Source: Phycisphaerales bacterium (GTDB lineage Bacteria > Planctomycetota > Phycisphaerae > Phycisphaerales > UBA1924). Taken from it: a DNA stretch of 64,000 nucleotides. The notes under the pieces are model-generated. The model was not told where the DNA came from and ran no database searches. It was given only the letters and a program-made list of their open reading frames with translations. Positions 16,868-25,008 of this stretch are shown one piece after another (the stretch's first letter is position 1; each line of letters begins with the position of its first letter). Position numbers and translations under genes: made by a program. The DNA lies in NCBI GenBank assembly GCA_029260295.1, contig JAJDDN010000006.1:248001-312000 (forward strand), in the 5' to 3' direction.

Positions 16868-18298
16868 TTATGCCGGGGCAGCAGCCTTGGCTTCGAACAA
16901 AGATTTGGTTTCGCCCGCGAGATAAAAACTGCCCAAGATCAGGAGCAGGTCGTTGGGGCCCAATGACATTCCTGCGGATTTGATGGCCTGGGTTGGTGTG
17001 GGGTAGGACTCGCAAGATCTGCTGAACCGTTCGGTGTATCGCTTTGAGAGTTCATCGGGATCCATGGCCCGCGCGTTGGATGACGACTTGGTAAAGATGA
17101 CCTTGTCGGCACGGGCCTTGAGTTCTTCGAGCATCGCGTCGGATTTTTTATCAGCACCGCATCCGAAGATAACAACCATCGAATCAAAGGTGACTTGCTG
17201 TGCTACTGCTTTGAGCGTTTCTTTGACACTTTCGGGGGTGTGGGCACCATCGACATAGACCTTTGGGCGATTGTTGATTTTTTCGAGTCGGCCTTGGCGA
17301 GGGGTGTGCTCGAGTCCGGCGATGATTTGTTGTTCGGGGAGGTCGAAGCCGTGGTTTCGGAGTTCAAGAATGACCGCTAGGGCCAGGCCGCAGTTGGCGC
17401 CCTGGTGCTCGCCTAGGAGCGGCACGGACATGTGCTCAAAACAGTCCGGGCCTTGCCCGACGCAGACCTTTGGGTGTGGGCCACGGGATGTTGCGGATTG
17501 GAATCGGGAGGAGTAGAGAATATCTTGGCCCAGGACCGCCAGTTCACACCCGACTTCTTGAGCTTTGGATCTAAAAATCTCGATGACATCATCGGACTGG
17601 GGAACACTGACGGCCGCGGCCCCGGGTTTCATGATGCCCGCTTTTTCCGCAGCGATCTTTTCAAGCGTGTCTCCAAGGACATCGGTGTGTTCGAGATGGA
17701 TACTGGTGAGCCCGATGACGACGGGGCTGGCGACATTGGTGCAGTCGAGGCGTCCGCCGAGCCCGGTCTCGAGAATCACGATATCGACCGCTTCTTGGGC
17801 AAAAACAACGAATGCCAGGGCGGTCAAAAGCTCGAAATAGGTCGCCTGGCCGTGTTCTTTGGCGATGGAGGCCGCGGCGTCTTTGCACTGACTCAGAGCG
17901 ACGCCGAACTGTTCTTTGTTGACCAGAGAGCCGTTGATACGGACGCGTTCTCGCTCATCGGTGAGGTGCGGGCTGGTGAAGAGCCCTGTGGTGTAGCCGC
18001 TGGACCTCAGACAACTTTCGAGCATGGCACAGGTCGAGCCCTTGCCTTTGGAACCCGCGATATGGACGACGGGGACCGCCAGGTGGGGGTCGCCGAGTGC
18101 CTTGACCAGGGCATGCATGCGGTCGAGTTTGAAAGAATCTTGTGTGAGCTTTTTGGAATGAATCTGCTCAAAGTTGACACTCGAGTTGAGGAAGTCGAGG
18201 GCGGCCTGGTAGTTCACAAACAGACCCGGAGCGTGGCTTGCTTTGGCACGACTCTTTGATCGTGATTCAACTTGTTTGGTGTCTCCACGGCGCGGCAT
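16868..18298 (-). CDS. folC: Folylpolyglutamate synthase / dihydrofolate synthase (FolC)
   Basis: A 476-aa Mur-ligase-fold enzyme that adds glutamate to folates (and in bifunctional members to dihydropteroate). The P-loop is GSKGKGST at about 82-89. Other signatures are GLFTSPHL, the ERERVRING segment, ILETGLGGRLDCTNV, the TSIHLEHTDVLGDTLEKIA loop with AAEKAGIMKPG, and VYVDGAHTPES in the C-terminal domain. The ATG at 18298 gives the usual length; an upstream TTG at 18331 is also in frame. No clear Shine-Dalgarno site is visible. pepA follows downstream. Confidence 0.93.
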   Translation of the reverse strand: MPRRGDTKQVESRSKSRAKASHAPGLFVNYQAALDFLNSSVNFEQIHSKKLTQDSFKLDRMHALVKALGDPHLAVPVVHIAGSKGKGSTCAMLESCLRSSGYTTGLFTSPHLTDERERVRINGSLVNKEQFGVALSQCKDAAASIAKEHGQATYFELLTALAFVVFAQEAVDIVILETGLGGRLDCTNVASPVVIGLTSIHLEHTDVLGDTLEKIAAEKAGIMKPGAAAVSVPQSDDVIEIFRSKAQEVGCELAVLGQDILYSSRFQSATSRGPHPKVCVGQGPDCFEHMSVPLLGEHQGANCGLALAVILELRNHGFDLPEQQIIAGLEHTPRQGRLEKINNRPKVYVDGAHTPESVKETLKAVAQQVTFDSMVVIFGCGADKKSDAMLEELKARADKVIFTKSSSNARAMDPDELSKRYTERFSRSCESYPTPTQAIKSAGMSLGPNDLLLILGSFYLAGETKSLFEAKAAAPA

Positions 18299-18379
18299 GG
18301 GGAGATCATAACAGACAATCTCAAAATACAAAGCACAAAATGAGTGAACTTTAGAATGTCAGGGTACTTACCTACTCGG

Positions 18380-19153
18380 TTAAGAACTGGCTTGATTTAA
18401 AAGAGCTTTCATGTCGGCGACCGCTGTTCGCAACCCGACAAACACGGCGCGGGCCACGATCGAATGCCCGATGTGTAGCTCGTTGAGATTCGGGAGTGCC
18501 GCGATGTGATGGACATTGTGAAAGTTGAGCGCGTGGCCGGCGTTGAACCGCATGCCGAGCTCGTTGATGCGGCTGCCGGCACCTTGTACTTGCTGGAGAG
18601 CTGAGTGCAGATTCTGCTGATGAAGATCACCGCCGCATTGATGGAACGCGCTGGCGTATGGGCCGGTATGGACCTCGCAGATATCAAACCCAACCTCTTT
18701 GGCGGCCTCAACTTGTGCGATATCTGGATCAATGAACGCGCTGACAACGAGGCCGCTGTCTTTGAGCCGGGCGACCGCGTCTTTGATTTGTGCTTGCTGG
18801 CCCAGAACATCGAGCCCGCCCTCTGTGGTGACCTCTAATCGCCCCTCAGGGACCAGCATTGAGGTATTTGGCTGAAGATCACACGCGATGGCCACCATTT
18901 CGTCGGTCGCGGCCATCTCCAGATTCAGGCGGACATTGACCAGTTGGCGCAGGAGCTGGGCATCGCGGTCCATGATGTGGCGGCGGTCTTCGCGGAGATG
19001 GATGGTGATTGAATCGGCCCCGCCGAGCTCGGCCTCGTGGGCGGCCCGGATTGGATCAGGCTCGGCGCCGCTGATTGCGGGGTCGGGCTGACCGCGGTAA
19101 CGGGCGTTGCGGACCGTGGCGACATGATCGATATTGACTCCGAGCTGGATCAT
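18380..19153 (-). CDS. pdxJ: Pyridoxine 5'-phosphate synthase (PdxJ)
   Basis: PdxJ condenses 1-deoxy-D-xylulose 5-phosphate with 3-amino-2-oxopropyl phosphate to give PNP in the DXP-dependent vitamin B6 pathway. The 257-aa TIM barrel starts LGVNIDHVATVRNARY and contains GADSITIHLREDRRHIMDRD, LNLEMAATDEM, PEGRLEVTTEGGLDV, SAFIDPD, EVHTGPYA and GHALNFHNV, all family signatures. The ATG at 19153 is chosen because homologues start here. The gene lies 43 bases downstream of a secreted-protein gene on the same strand and may be cotranscribed with it. dxr for the DXP pathway is elsewhere in the window (52.7 kb). Confidence 0.96.
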   Translation of the reverse strand: MIQLGVNIDHVATVRNARYRGQPDPAISGAEPDPIRAAHEAELGGADSITIHLREDRRHIMDRDAQLLRQLVNVRLNLEMAATDEMVAIACDLQPNTSMLVPEGRLEVTTEGGLDVLGQQAQIKDAVARLKDSGLVVSAFIDPDIAQVEAAKEVGFDICEVHTGPYASAFHQCGGDLHQQNLHSALQQVQGAGSRINELGMRFNAGHALNFHNVHHIAALPNLNELHIGHSIVARAVFVGLRTAVADMKALLNQASS

Positions 19154-19196
19154 GGTCGATTGTAGGGTTCTCGCCTGCGAGGCGGATCGGGCCTGA

Positions 19197-21263
19197 TTAT
19201 CTCCTGACCCGTTTGATGGCCTTATCCAGAAGCTTCCGCTGGCCCTCGGTGAGCCCGGGACGGAGAGATTCGAGGAGCCCGATTGCACGGGGCATGGATT
19301 CTCGCCTGATGATCATCGCGAGTTGCTCGGCGTCCTGGATTTCCTGCCTGGTGCGTAGGTTACTTTGCAGGAGTCCCAATGCACGCTGGTCATCAAAACG
19401 CATAAGTTTGTATCGGGCCGCAAACCACATCGCGTCTCGGGTCATGCGGTCGCTCCGCGCATCGAGCGAGAGGTGCTCGAATGCATCGAGCACAAGGTCT
19501 CTTTCCCCCTGGCGGAATGCGGCCTGGACAATGGCTTTGGCCCCAAAATCGTCTACCGCTTCTGGCTTGTCGTGGATGAGTGCCTTGGCCAATCGGACAA
19601 CGGCGTCGTCGCGATTAGAGAGAACGAAGTCCTCAATAGCATCTGTGTACCGCCCGGCTTTGAGCGCGTCCTTTGCTCGCTTGACGAGTTCTTCCCCGCC
19701 TTGGGTTTGGATGAACTCTTTGATCGGATCGGGGATAGAACTGAGTCGTGTCCCACAGGGAGTGATTGTTTTTAGCGGGTCGCCAATTACGGCGATCTTC
19801 CACGCCTGACCATCGTCGTAATGGGCCGCGGCGGCAAAGGGGAGCTGCCCGAGTAGGCGGCGTGCGACCAGGGGTGTCGGTACAAATCCAGAAAGGAATG
19901 GTTCGTCCACCGAGCCCGCATAGAGATACACGCCACGCTGCAGCCATCGCCCCCCCACCGTGTCTGGTTTAAATGGCGTGCTGAGCGAGAAGGAATGGAC
20001 CATGTGGAGCGCACTGGGGCGGGCGAGGAACGGTAGATCGCCGGGTTTGCCTTGGCCGTCTGGTGATTGGGGGAGGTCGTAGTAATACGGCGACCCCTTG
20101 GAGTTCATTAGGATCAGCGAAGCGTCAACGGGCCTTGAATCACTCCGCCCCCTGAAGCTTGCTTGGGAGTTTCTGGGCTCGTCGTAGAGCTCGGTTGTAA
20201 ACCCGGCCTTGGAGAGGATCGATTCGGCCTCGGTCCCGTCGTATCTTTTCCAATCGCCATCGCTGGGGTATCCATCCCAGATGAATGCGTTGTCGAGAGG
20301 CAAGAACAAAGAACACATGGCTTGGTAGACCGTTGATGAGGTTGAGCCGAAGAACTGCCCGCACCAGGCCCACCGCATGCCTCCCATAGATGATTCGGAT
20401 CGGCCGATCCGGTCTGTTGTTGCTAGGCGGTCGCGGGGCTGGGGGCCTGTATTGATTTTAACCCCGGCGCGGAAGGCGAGTGTAACAGCATCGATCTCAT
20501 CGCCGATTTCATCGAAGGAGAGGTTGAGTCTGAGGAGGCCTTGCTCGATGGCCTGGTTGATCACTTGTGCTTGCGATGGGCTGAGATCTTTGTTCTGGTT
20601 CTGCGGCCCCTTGAGGTAGATGACCGGCTGGAACCGGCCCGCGGCGATCGCCAGACCCGCGGCCCAGTGATGATCCATCGGATCGAGCACCACCACACCC
20701 GAAGAGTGCACCCCGGTTGCCTTGAGTTTGGCTAGGGTGGTCGCCCAGTCAGGCTCTGGTTCATAGAAAGATGCGGCAAGCGCACGGTTGATGGCGTCTT
20801 GTCGCTGCTGAGCGTCTTTGCCCCATGCGATCTGACCGGCCCCAGAAATCCGAACGACCTGCTCGGGTTCGAAGGCACGCACAAATCGTGCGATGTGCTC
20901 GCGGCTTGTGTCGGTGCCGTCGTCGTAGAGGATTGGGAACTTGAGCGGGCCTTCCCACTGGCTGATGGCGTCGAGGTAGGCCGATGGGCTGTCGACGATG
21001 ATGACCACCGGGACCACCTGCATGGTCCGGGCGAGGAGCGATGAGCGGATCCCCGCGCGGCGGTTGGGATCGGCGGTCGCAACGGAGGCGAACACCTGAC
21101 TTATGGTCATCGGGGCAATCTGCTGATCGACGACGGGCTCGGGGGCGGGGATATCTGGTGGGATTTGCGCAGGCTGAGAATCTTGAGCTGTCACCTGAAA
21201 GGCGAATACGCCGAGCAGGATTGAATGAAAGATATTGCGAATGAGGGGAGAGAATGGTGGCAT
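19197..21263 (-). CDS. Large secreted protein of unknown function (688 aa)
   Basis: From the ATG at 21263 a signal peptide (residues 1-29, ending VTAQD) precedes a 660-aa mature protein. A Pro-rich stretch (QPAQIPPDIPAPEPVVD) is followed by two alpha/beta-like segments with VVPVVIIVDSPSAYLDA and VHSSGVVVLDPMDH. The part near residues 520-590 (YLYAGSVDEPFLSGFVPTP, then KIAVIGDPLKTI) recalls the C-terminal end of TIGR03790/C25-like secreted proteins, where GDP marks the last strand. The last 100 residues are helical, repeat-like and could be TPR-related. No catalytic set is recognised. It is divergent from trpE with about 85 bases between starts. Confidence 0.7.
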   Translation of the reverse strand: MPPFSPLIRNIFHSILLGVFAFQVTAQDSQPAQIPPDIPAPEPVVDQQIAPMTISQVFASVATADPNRRAGIRSSLLARTMQVVPVVIIVDSPSAYLDAISQWEGPLKFPILYDDGTDTSREHIARFVRAFEPEQVVRISGAGQIAWGKDAQQRQDAINRALAASFYEPEPDWATTLAKLKATGVHSSGVVVLDPMDHHWAAGLAIAAGRFQPVIYLKGPQNQNKDLSPSQAQVINQAIEQGLLRLNLSFDEIGDEIDAVTLAFRAGVKINTGPQPRDRLATTDRIGRSESSMGGMRWAWCGQFFGSTSSTVYQAMCSLFLPLDNAFIWDGYPSDGDWKRYDGTEAESILSKAGFTTELYDEPRNSQASFRGRSDSRPVDASLILMNSKGSPYYYDLPQSPDGQGKPGDLPFLARPSALHMVHSFSLSTPFKPDTVGGRWLQRGVYLYAGSVDEPFLSGFVPTPLVARRLLGQLPFAAAAHYDDGQAWKIAVIGDPLKTITPCGTRLSSIPDPIKEFIQTQGGEELVKRAKDALKAGRYTDAIEDFVLSNRDDAVVRLAKALIHDKPEAVDDFGAKAIVQAAFRQGERDLVLDAFEHLSLDARSDRMTRDAMWFAARYKLMRFDDQRALGLLQSNLRTRQEIQDAEQLAMIIRRESMPRAIGLLESLRPGLTEGQRKLLDKAIKRVRR

Positions 21264-21348
21264 CTCTACACTGTACCGCCCTAGCGGCTCTCGGGTTCGT
21301 TGGGTGGGTTCATCGGCTTGACAAATCCGCACGCATAGACTGCTCGAC

Positions 21349-22962
21349 ATGCCCTCCTCAATACTCCAAGAGTTTACAGACACCATCGACAATGCCTGCA
21401 AGAACGGGCACGGGGTTGTTGTGGTGCCTGTCGGTATCCGGGTGCTTGCTGACCAGCTCACACCGGTGCTTGCGTACCGGAGATTGGTGAGTGCTGACGA
21501 TCGGACCGCGCCTTCGTTCCTGCTTGAATCGGTTGAGGGAGGGACGCACCAAGGGCGGCACTCGATCCTTGGATCGCGGCCGGTCATCGAGGTCAGCGCT
21601 CGTGATGGGGAAGTGACTATTTCGGATCATCGGAGCGGCCAGACTACGACTGAGCCTTGCGCGGATCCACTGGCCAAGGTACGGGAACTCTCTGACGGCT
21701 GGCAACTGGCTCTGCCCAGCAACGCGGTTGATCAGGGGCTGATCCCGGAGTGCGTTCTTGGCGGGTGGTTTGGGTATGCGGGGTATGACTCGGTGCGGTA
21801 CGCTGAGCCGGTGAAGCTTGATCCAAAGCATGCGCCGAGGGATGACCGGGGATTACCTGAGATCGCGTTTGGGTTTTATGACACGCTGGTGATCTTTGAT
21901 CATGTCGAGAAGCTTGTGCATCTGGTCCGGCTGGCGGTTGTCAATACGGGCGACGATCCTGCTGCTATTTATGAACAGTCGCTGATTGATCTTGAGGCCC
22001 TTGCGGTGGAGATCCAGCATCATGCGAAGCCTTTGGTGCTTGGGCGGGTGGCACGGAAGCCGTCGGTGAAAACCAAGGCGATGCCGGCCAATACGACGAC
22101 CGCAGAGCACGCGGCGATGATCGAGAAGGCTAAGGAATACATCAAGGCTGGGGACATCTTTCAGGTGGTGCTGGGGCATCGCTTTGAGCGGCGGACCAAT
22201 GCGGACCCGTTTGATGTGTACCGATCTTTGCGAGCGGTGAATCCGTCGCCTTACATGGTGTATCTGCAGACAAGCGGGTGTATTTTGGTCGCGTCGTCGC
22301 CTGAGATTCTTTGCCGGGTTCGGCGGGGGGATGATGGGAAACTTGTTGTGACCAATCGTCCGCTGGCGGGGACTCGCCGGCGGGGGCGGACGCCTGAAGA
22401 GGATTTGGCCCTTGAGCAGGATTTGCTTGCTGATCCTAAGGAATGTTCTGAGCATTCGATGCTGGTGGATCTTGGGCGGAACGATGTTGGGCGGGTTGCG
22501 GTGCCGGGGTCGATCAAGCTTGATTCGATTATGGACATCGAGCGGTACTCGCATGTGATGCATATCTCGTCGACTGTGACTGGGATTGTCCGTCAGGGGC
22601 TCGATTGCTGGGATGCTTTGCGTGCGGCCCTGCCAGTGGGGACGATTTCGGGGGCACCGAAGGTCCGGGCGATGCAGATTATTGATGAGCTTGAGAAAGT
22701 TCGGCGTGGTCCGTATGGCGGGGGGCTTGGTTGGGTGGGGCTCGATCAGGAGATGGACATTGCTCTTGCGCTGCGGACGATCGTGGTGCCGATTGATCGA
22801 ATTGATGAATCGAATCCTGACGGGGTCTGGGAGTACCACATCCAGGCGGCGGGCGGGATCGTTGCGGATTCGGTTGCCGAGCTTGAGTTTCTTGAGACGG
22901 TCAATAAAGCGGCGGCTCTTGGGCGGGCGATCGATCTTGCCGAGGACGCTTTTTCTGATTAA
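21349..22962 (+). CDS. trpE: Anthranilate synthase component I (TrpE)
   Basis: A 537-aa chorismate-utilising enzyme that makes anthranilate from chorismate, first step of tryptophan synthesis. The N-terminal domain has the feedback motif SFLLESVEGG (about 57-66). The catalytic domain has AGDIFQVVLGHRF, NPSPYMVYLQ, ASSPEILCRV, RPLAGTRRRG, DLADPKE-type ECSEHSMLVDLGRNDVGRV, ALPVGTISGAPKVRAMQIIDELE and GGGLGW with the final IQAAGGIVADS. Length and motifs favour TrpE over PabB, since LLES and the full feedback region are present. No trpG/trpD is adjacent. A hairpin lies about 30 bases beyond the stop. Confidence 0.94.
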   Translation: MPSSILQEFTDTIDNACKNGHGVVVVPVGIRVLADQLTPVLAYRRLVSADDRTAPSFLLESVEGGTHQGRHSILGSRPVIEVSARDGEVTISDHRSGQTTTEPCADPLAKVRELSDGWQLALPSNAVDQGLIPECVLGGWFGYAGYDSVRYAEPVKLDPKHAPRDDRGLPEIAFGFYDTLVIFDHVEKLVHLVRLAVVNTGDDPAAIYEQSLIDLEALAVEIQHHAKPLVLGRVARKPSVKTKAMPANTTTAEHAAMIEKAKEYIKAGDIFQVVLGHRFERRTNADPFDVYRSLRAVNPSPYMVYLQTSGCILVASSPEILCRVRRGDDGKLVVTNRPLAGTRRRGRTPEEDLALEQDLLADPKECSEHSMLVDLGRNDVGRVAVPGSIKLDSIMDIERYSHVMHISSTVTGIVRQGLDCWDALRAALPVGTISGAPKVRAMQIIDELEKVRRGPYGGGLGWVGLDQEMDIALALRTIVVPIDRIDESNPDGVWEYHIQAAGGIVADSVAELEFLETVNKAAALGRAIDLAEDAFSD

Positions 22963-22985
22963 AGACATGATTGGTCATATTTAAT

Positions 22986-23014
22986 CATAAAAAACCCCGC
23001 CAACTGCGGGGTTT
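22986..23014 (-). terminator. Terminator between trpE and the HU gene (strong on minus strand)
   Basis: AAACCCCGC at 22992-23000 pairs with GCGGGGTTT at 23006-23014 around CAACT. On the minus strand it ends in TTTTTTATG, a canonical terminator for the HU gene 90 bases upstream. On the plus strand only GTTTAG follows, so termination of trpE would be weaker. Confidence 0.8.
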
Positions 23015-23103
23015 AGAGATGCGTCGGTCGGATCAGCGTGGTCGGCGATGAGTGTGGGTCAGGCCGCGTGATCCGGTCGAGCTGTTGCTTGTTGCACCGG
23101 CGT

Positions 23104-23397
23104 TCAGGAGGACTGAACGCCGTTGGTGTGCAGGTTTTCTTTGAGCTGCTGCGAGGGTTTGAACGAGCAGGTTGTTGATTCAGGGATCTGAATCGGCTGC
23201 TTGGTCGCTGGGTTCATTCCTGTGCGGGCTGATCGGTGTTTTTTGGTGAAGGTGCCGAATCCTGAGATGGCGACCTTCTGTTCTTCCTGAAGCCCATGCG
23301 AGATTGATGCGATGACCGCTTCGATTGCTCGCCCAGCATCTGCTTTGCTGGTTTCGAGCTGGGAAGCGACGGAGTCTACGAGATCTGATTTGTTCAT
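23104..23397 (-). CDS. hup: HU/IHF-family DNA-binding protein
   Basis: A 97-aa nucleoid protein that bends DNA as a dimer. It begins MNKSDLVDSVASQLETSKAD (typical helix 1-2), then VAISGFGTFTKKHRSARTGMNP, with the conserved GFGTF and RxGxNP beta-arm containing the intercalating Pro in NPATKQPIQIP. The C-terminal helix region is a little longer than E. coli HU. It is divergent from a dehydrogenase gene (228 bases between starts, room for both promoters). A 9-bp perfect hairpin (23099-23107 with 23113-23121) spans its stop codon, without a T tract. Confidence 0.95.
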   Translation of the reverse strand: MNKSDLVDSVASQLETSKADAGRAIEAVIASISHGLQEEQKVAISGFGTFTKKHRSARTGMNPATKQPIQIPESTTCSFKPSQQLKENLHTNGVQSS

Positions 23398-23625
23398 TTG
23401 TGCGCCTCCAAGAGCTTGGTGCTGCGTGGTGTATGTTCAGATCGGGTCGTCCATGGCCCGGCCTCTGATTAATACTTATTCGGACATAAATGTGACATAG
23501 CATGAATTTCCCCGTATGCCGGGGCTATCCCACCGGGCGGGGGCTTGTGTAGAATCAGTCTCTCTCGCGTGACCAGCTACCCTTGCCAAACACCGCAATT
23601 TCTTTATTTTCAGCAGTTTACAACC

Positions 23626-24570
23626 ATGGACAAGCCACTAATCCTCATCACAGAGCCGATCGCATGCGAACCAAGTTTGTGGCTGAATGAATATTGTGAT
23701 GCCCAAACAATCGGGATCGGCGATGAAGGGTTTGACGATCTACTCTCGGGCACCCAGGGGCTGGTTGTCAGAACCTATACCAAGGTTGATGGGGCAATGC
23801 TCGACCGGGCTCCGAATCTGAAGGTTGTTGGACGGGCGGGGGTTGGCCTGGACAATATTGATCTTGACGCGTGCGCCGATCGTGGCGTTCGGGTTGTTCA
23901 TACGCCCCGCGCCAACGCGATGGCGGTGGTTGAGTACACGATCTCGATGCTGCTCAATACACTGCGGCCGATCAATGCCATGTCAGAACACCTGGATACG
24001 GATCATTGGCATGCGGCTCGTGAAGCGGCGATCACGCCGGGGTCTGTAGTCGGCACATCGCTTGGCATTGTGGGCATGGGGCACATCGGATCTCGGGTTG
24101 CCCGCGCGGGCTTGGGTCTTGGGATGGAAGTCTCGTTCAATGACCTGCGAGAGATCGAACCGAAAGATACACTTGGCGCTTCGTGCAAATCGTTTGAGAA
24201 ATTGCTTGGGCAGAGCCGGTGTGTGAGCGTGCATGTGGACGGGCGGGCAGAAAACCGGGGGGTGATCGGGCAACATGAGTTTGGCTTGATGCGTGCTGAT
24301 GTGATTCTGGTCAACGCGTCGCGTGGGTTTGTTGTTGATCCGGATGCGGCGGTTTGCTTTGCCAAAGCCAATCCTGATGCGCGATTGGTGTTTGATGTGC
24401 ATGATCCTGAGCCGATCGATCTAGGTTCTGAGTTGATGGGGCTTGGCAATGTGATCCTGACGCCACATATCGCGGCGGCGACGAAGCAGGCCAAGCTGGC
24501 GATGAGTTGGGTGGTTCGTGATGTTTGGGCGGTGCTCAACGGGCGGGAGCCCGAGTTCCCGGCGAACTGA
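23626..24570 (+). CDS. D-2-hydroxyacid dehydrogenase (D-3-phosphoglycerate dehydrogenase-like)
   Basis: A 314-aa NAD-dependent dehydrogenase. The start MDKPLILITEPI at 23626 is preferred over the longer open frame. Motifs: VGRAGVGLDNIDLDACADRG and VVEYTISMLL in the substrate domain, nucleotide site GIVGMGHIGSRVA, catalytic Arg in NASRG, the acidic residue in DVHDPEP and catalytic His in TPHIAAAT. It lacks the C-terminal ACT regulatory domain found in long SerA, so it is either a short-type SerA (serine synthesis) or another 2-hydroxyacid dehydrogenase. Nothing nearby settles the substrate. Confidence 0.88.
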   Translation: MDKPLILITEPIACEPSLWLNEYCDAQTIGIGDEGFDDLLSGTQGLVVRTYTKVDGAMLDRAPNLKVVGRAGVGLDNIDLDACADRGVRVVHTPRANAMAVVEYTISMLLNTLRPINAMSEHLDTDHWHAAREAAITPGSVVGTSLGIVGMGHIGSRVARAGLGLGMEVSFNDLREIEPKDTLGASCKSFEKLLGQSRCVSVHVDGRAENRGVIGQHEFGLMRADVILVNASRGFVVDPDAAVCFAKANPDARLVFDVHDPEPIDLGSELMGLGNVILTPHIAAATKQAKLAMSWVVRDVWAVLNGREPEFPAN

Positions 24571-25008
24571 CTGTTTCGGGATGAGAATGGGGCCATTAGC
24601 CCGATATCTGCAACCATTGGGCGGTGTGATACGAAGAGTAGAGCGGTGCCGAGTTTGCGTGGTGCCAGTTGCTATCAGTTCTGATGGCAACAAAAGGTGA
24701 ACTGATCAATACAGAGAAATTAGACAGGTTCTTGGACCTCGATGGTGTGGACTCTCGGGCTCTTCAGGATGGAGCGTCCGAGATGATCTCAAGCAGGCTT
24801 GAATCGTGTGATTCTGGAGTGCTAAAGGGGTTTTTGCCTTGATTTTGAGGCAGAATTCGGGCATTGTGTGCATGGTCGCTCAGTTTGTTCTGGGTGGATG
24901 CGCATTGTTGTGTACACGGCTTTTTATCGGGCCATGCTGCGCACCCAGACTTGATTGATCGTGCTCGAGCTCTTTTGGCTCGGCCAACTCAGAAGGAAAG
25001 AGATATAT
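24571..25008. other. Intergenic stretch upstream of the dockerin cluster
   Basis: About 440 bases without a secure gene between the dehydrogenase and the first subtilase. A 52-codon open frame (24684-24842) is listed separately. The last 20 bases hold the ribosome site AAGGAAAG for the subtilase at 25009. I see no clear riboswitch, tRNA or terminator hairpin here. Confidence 0.5.
24684..24842 (+). CDS. Possible 52-aa small protein
   Basis: An ATG at 24684 opens 52 codons to a TGA at 24840-24842. The product starts MATKGELINTEKLDRFLDLD and ends DSGVLKGFLP; it is polar and acidic with a helix-like N-terminal half. There is no good ribosome site before the ATG and I recognise no family, so this may be a chance frame. 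Confidence 0.25.
   Translation: MATKGELINTEKLDRFLDLDGVDSRALQDGASEMISSRLESCDSGVLKGFLP

Noticed and set aside
21853-22968. 371-codon minus-strand frame opposite trpE
   Set aside because: trpE is certain; the antisense frame is Arg/His/Pro-rich and has no motif.
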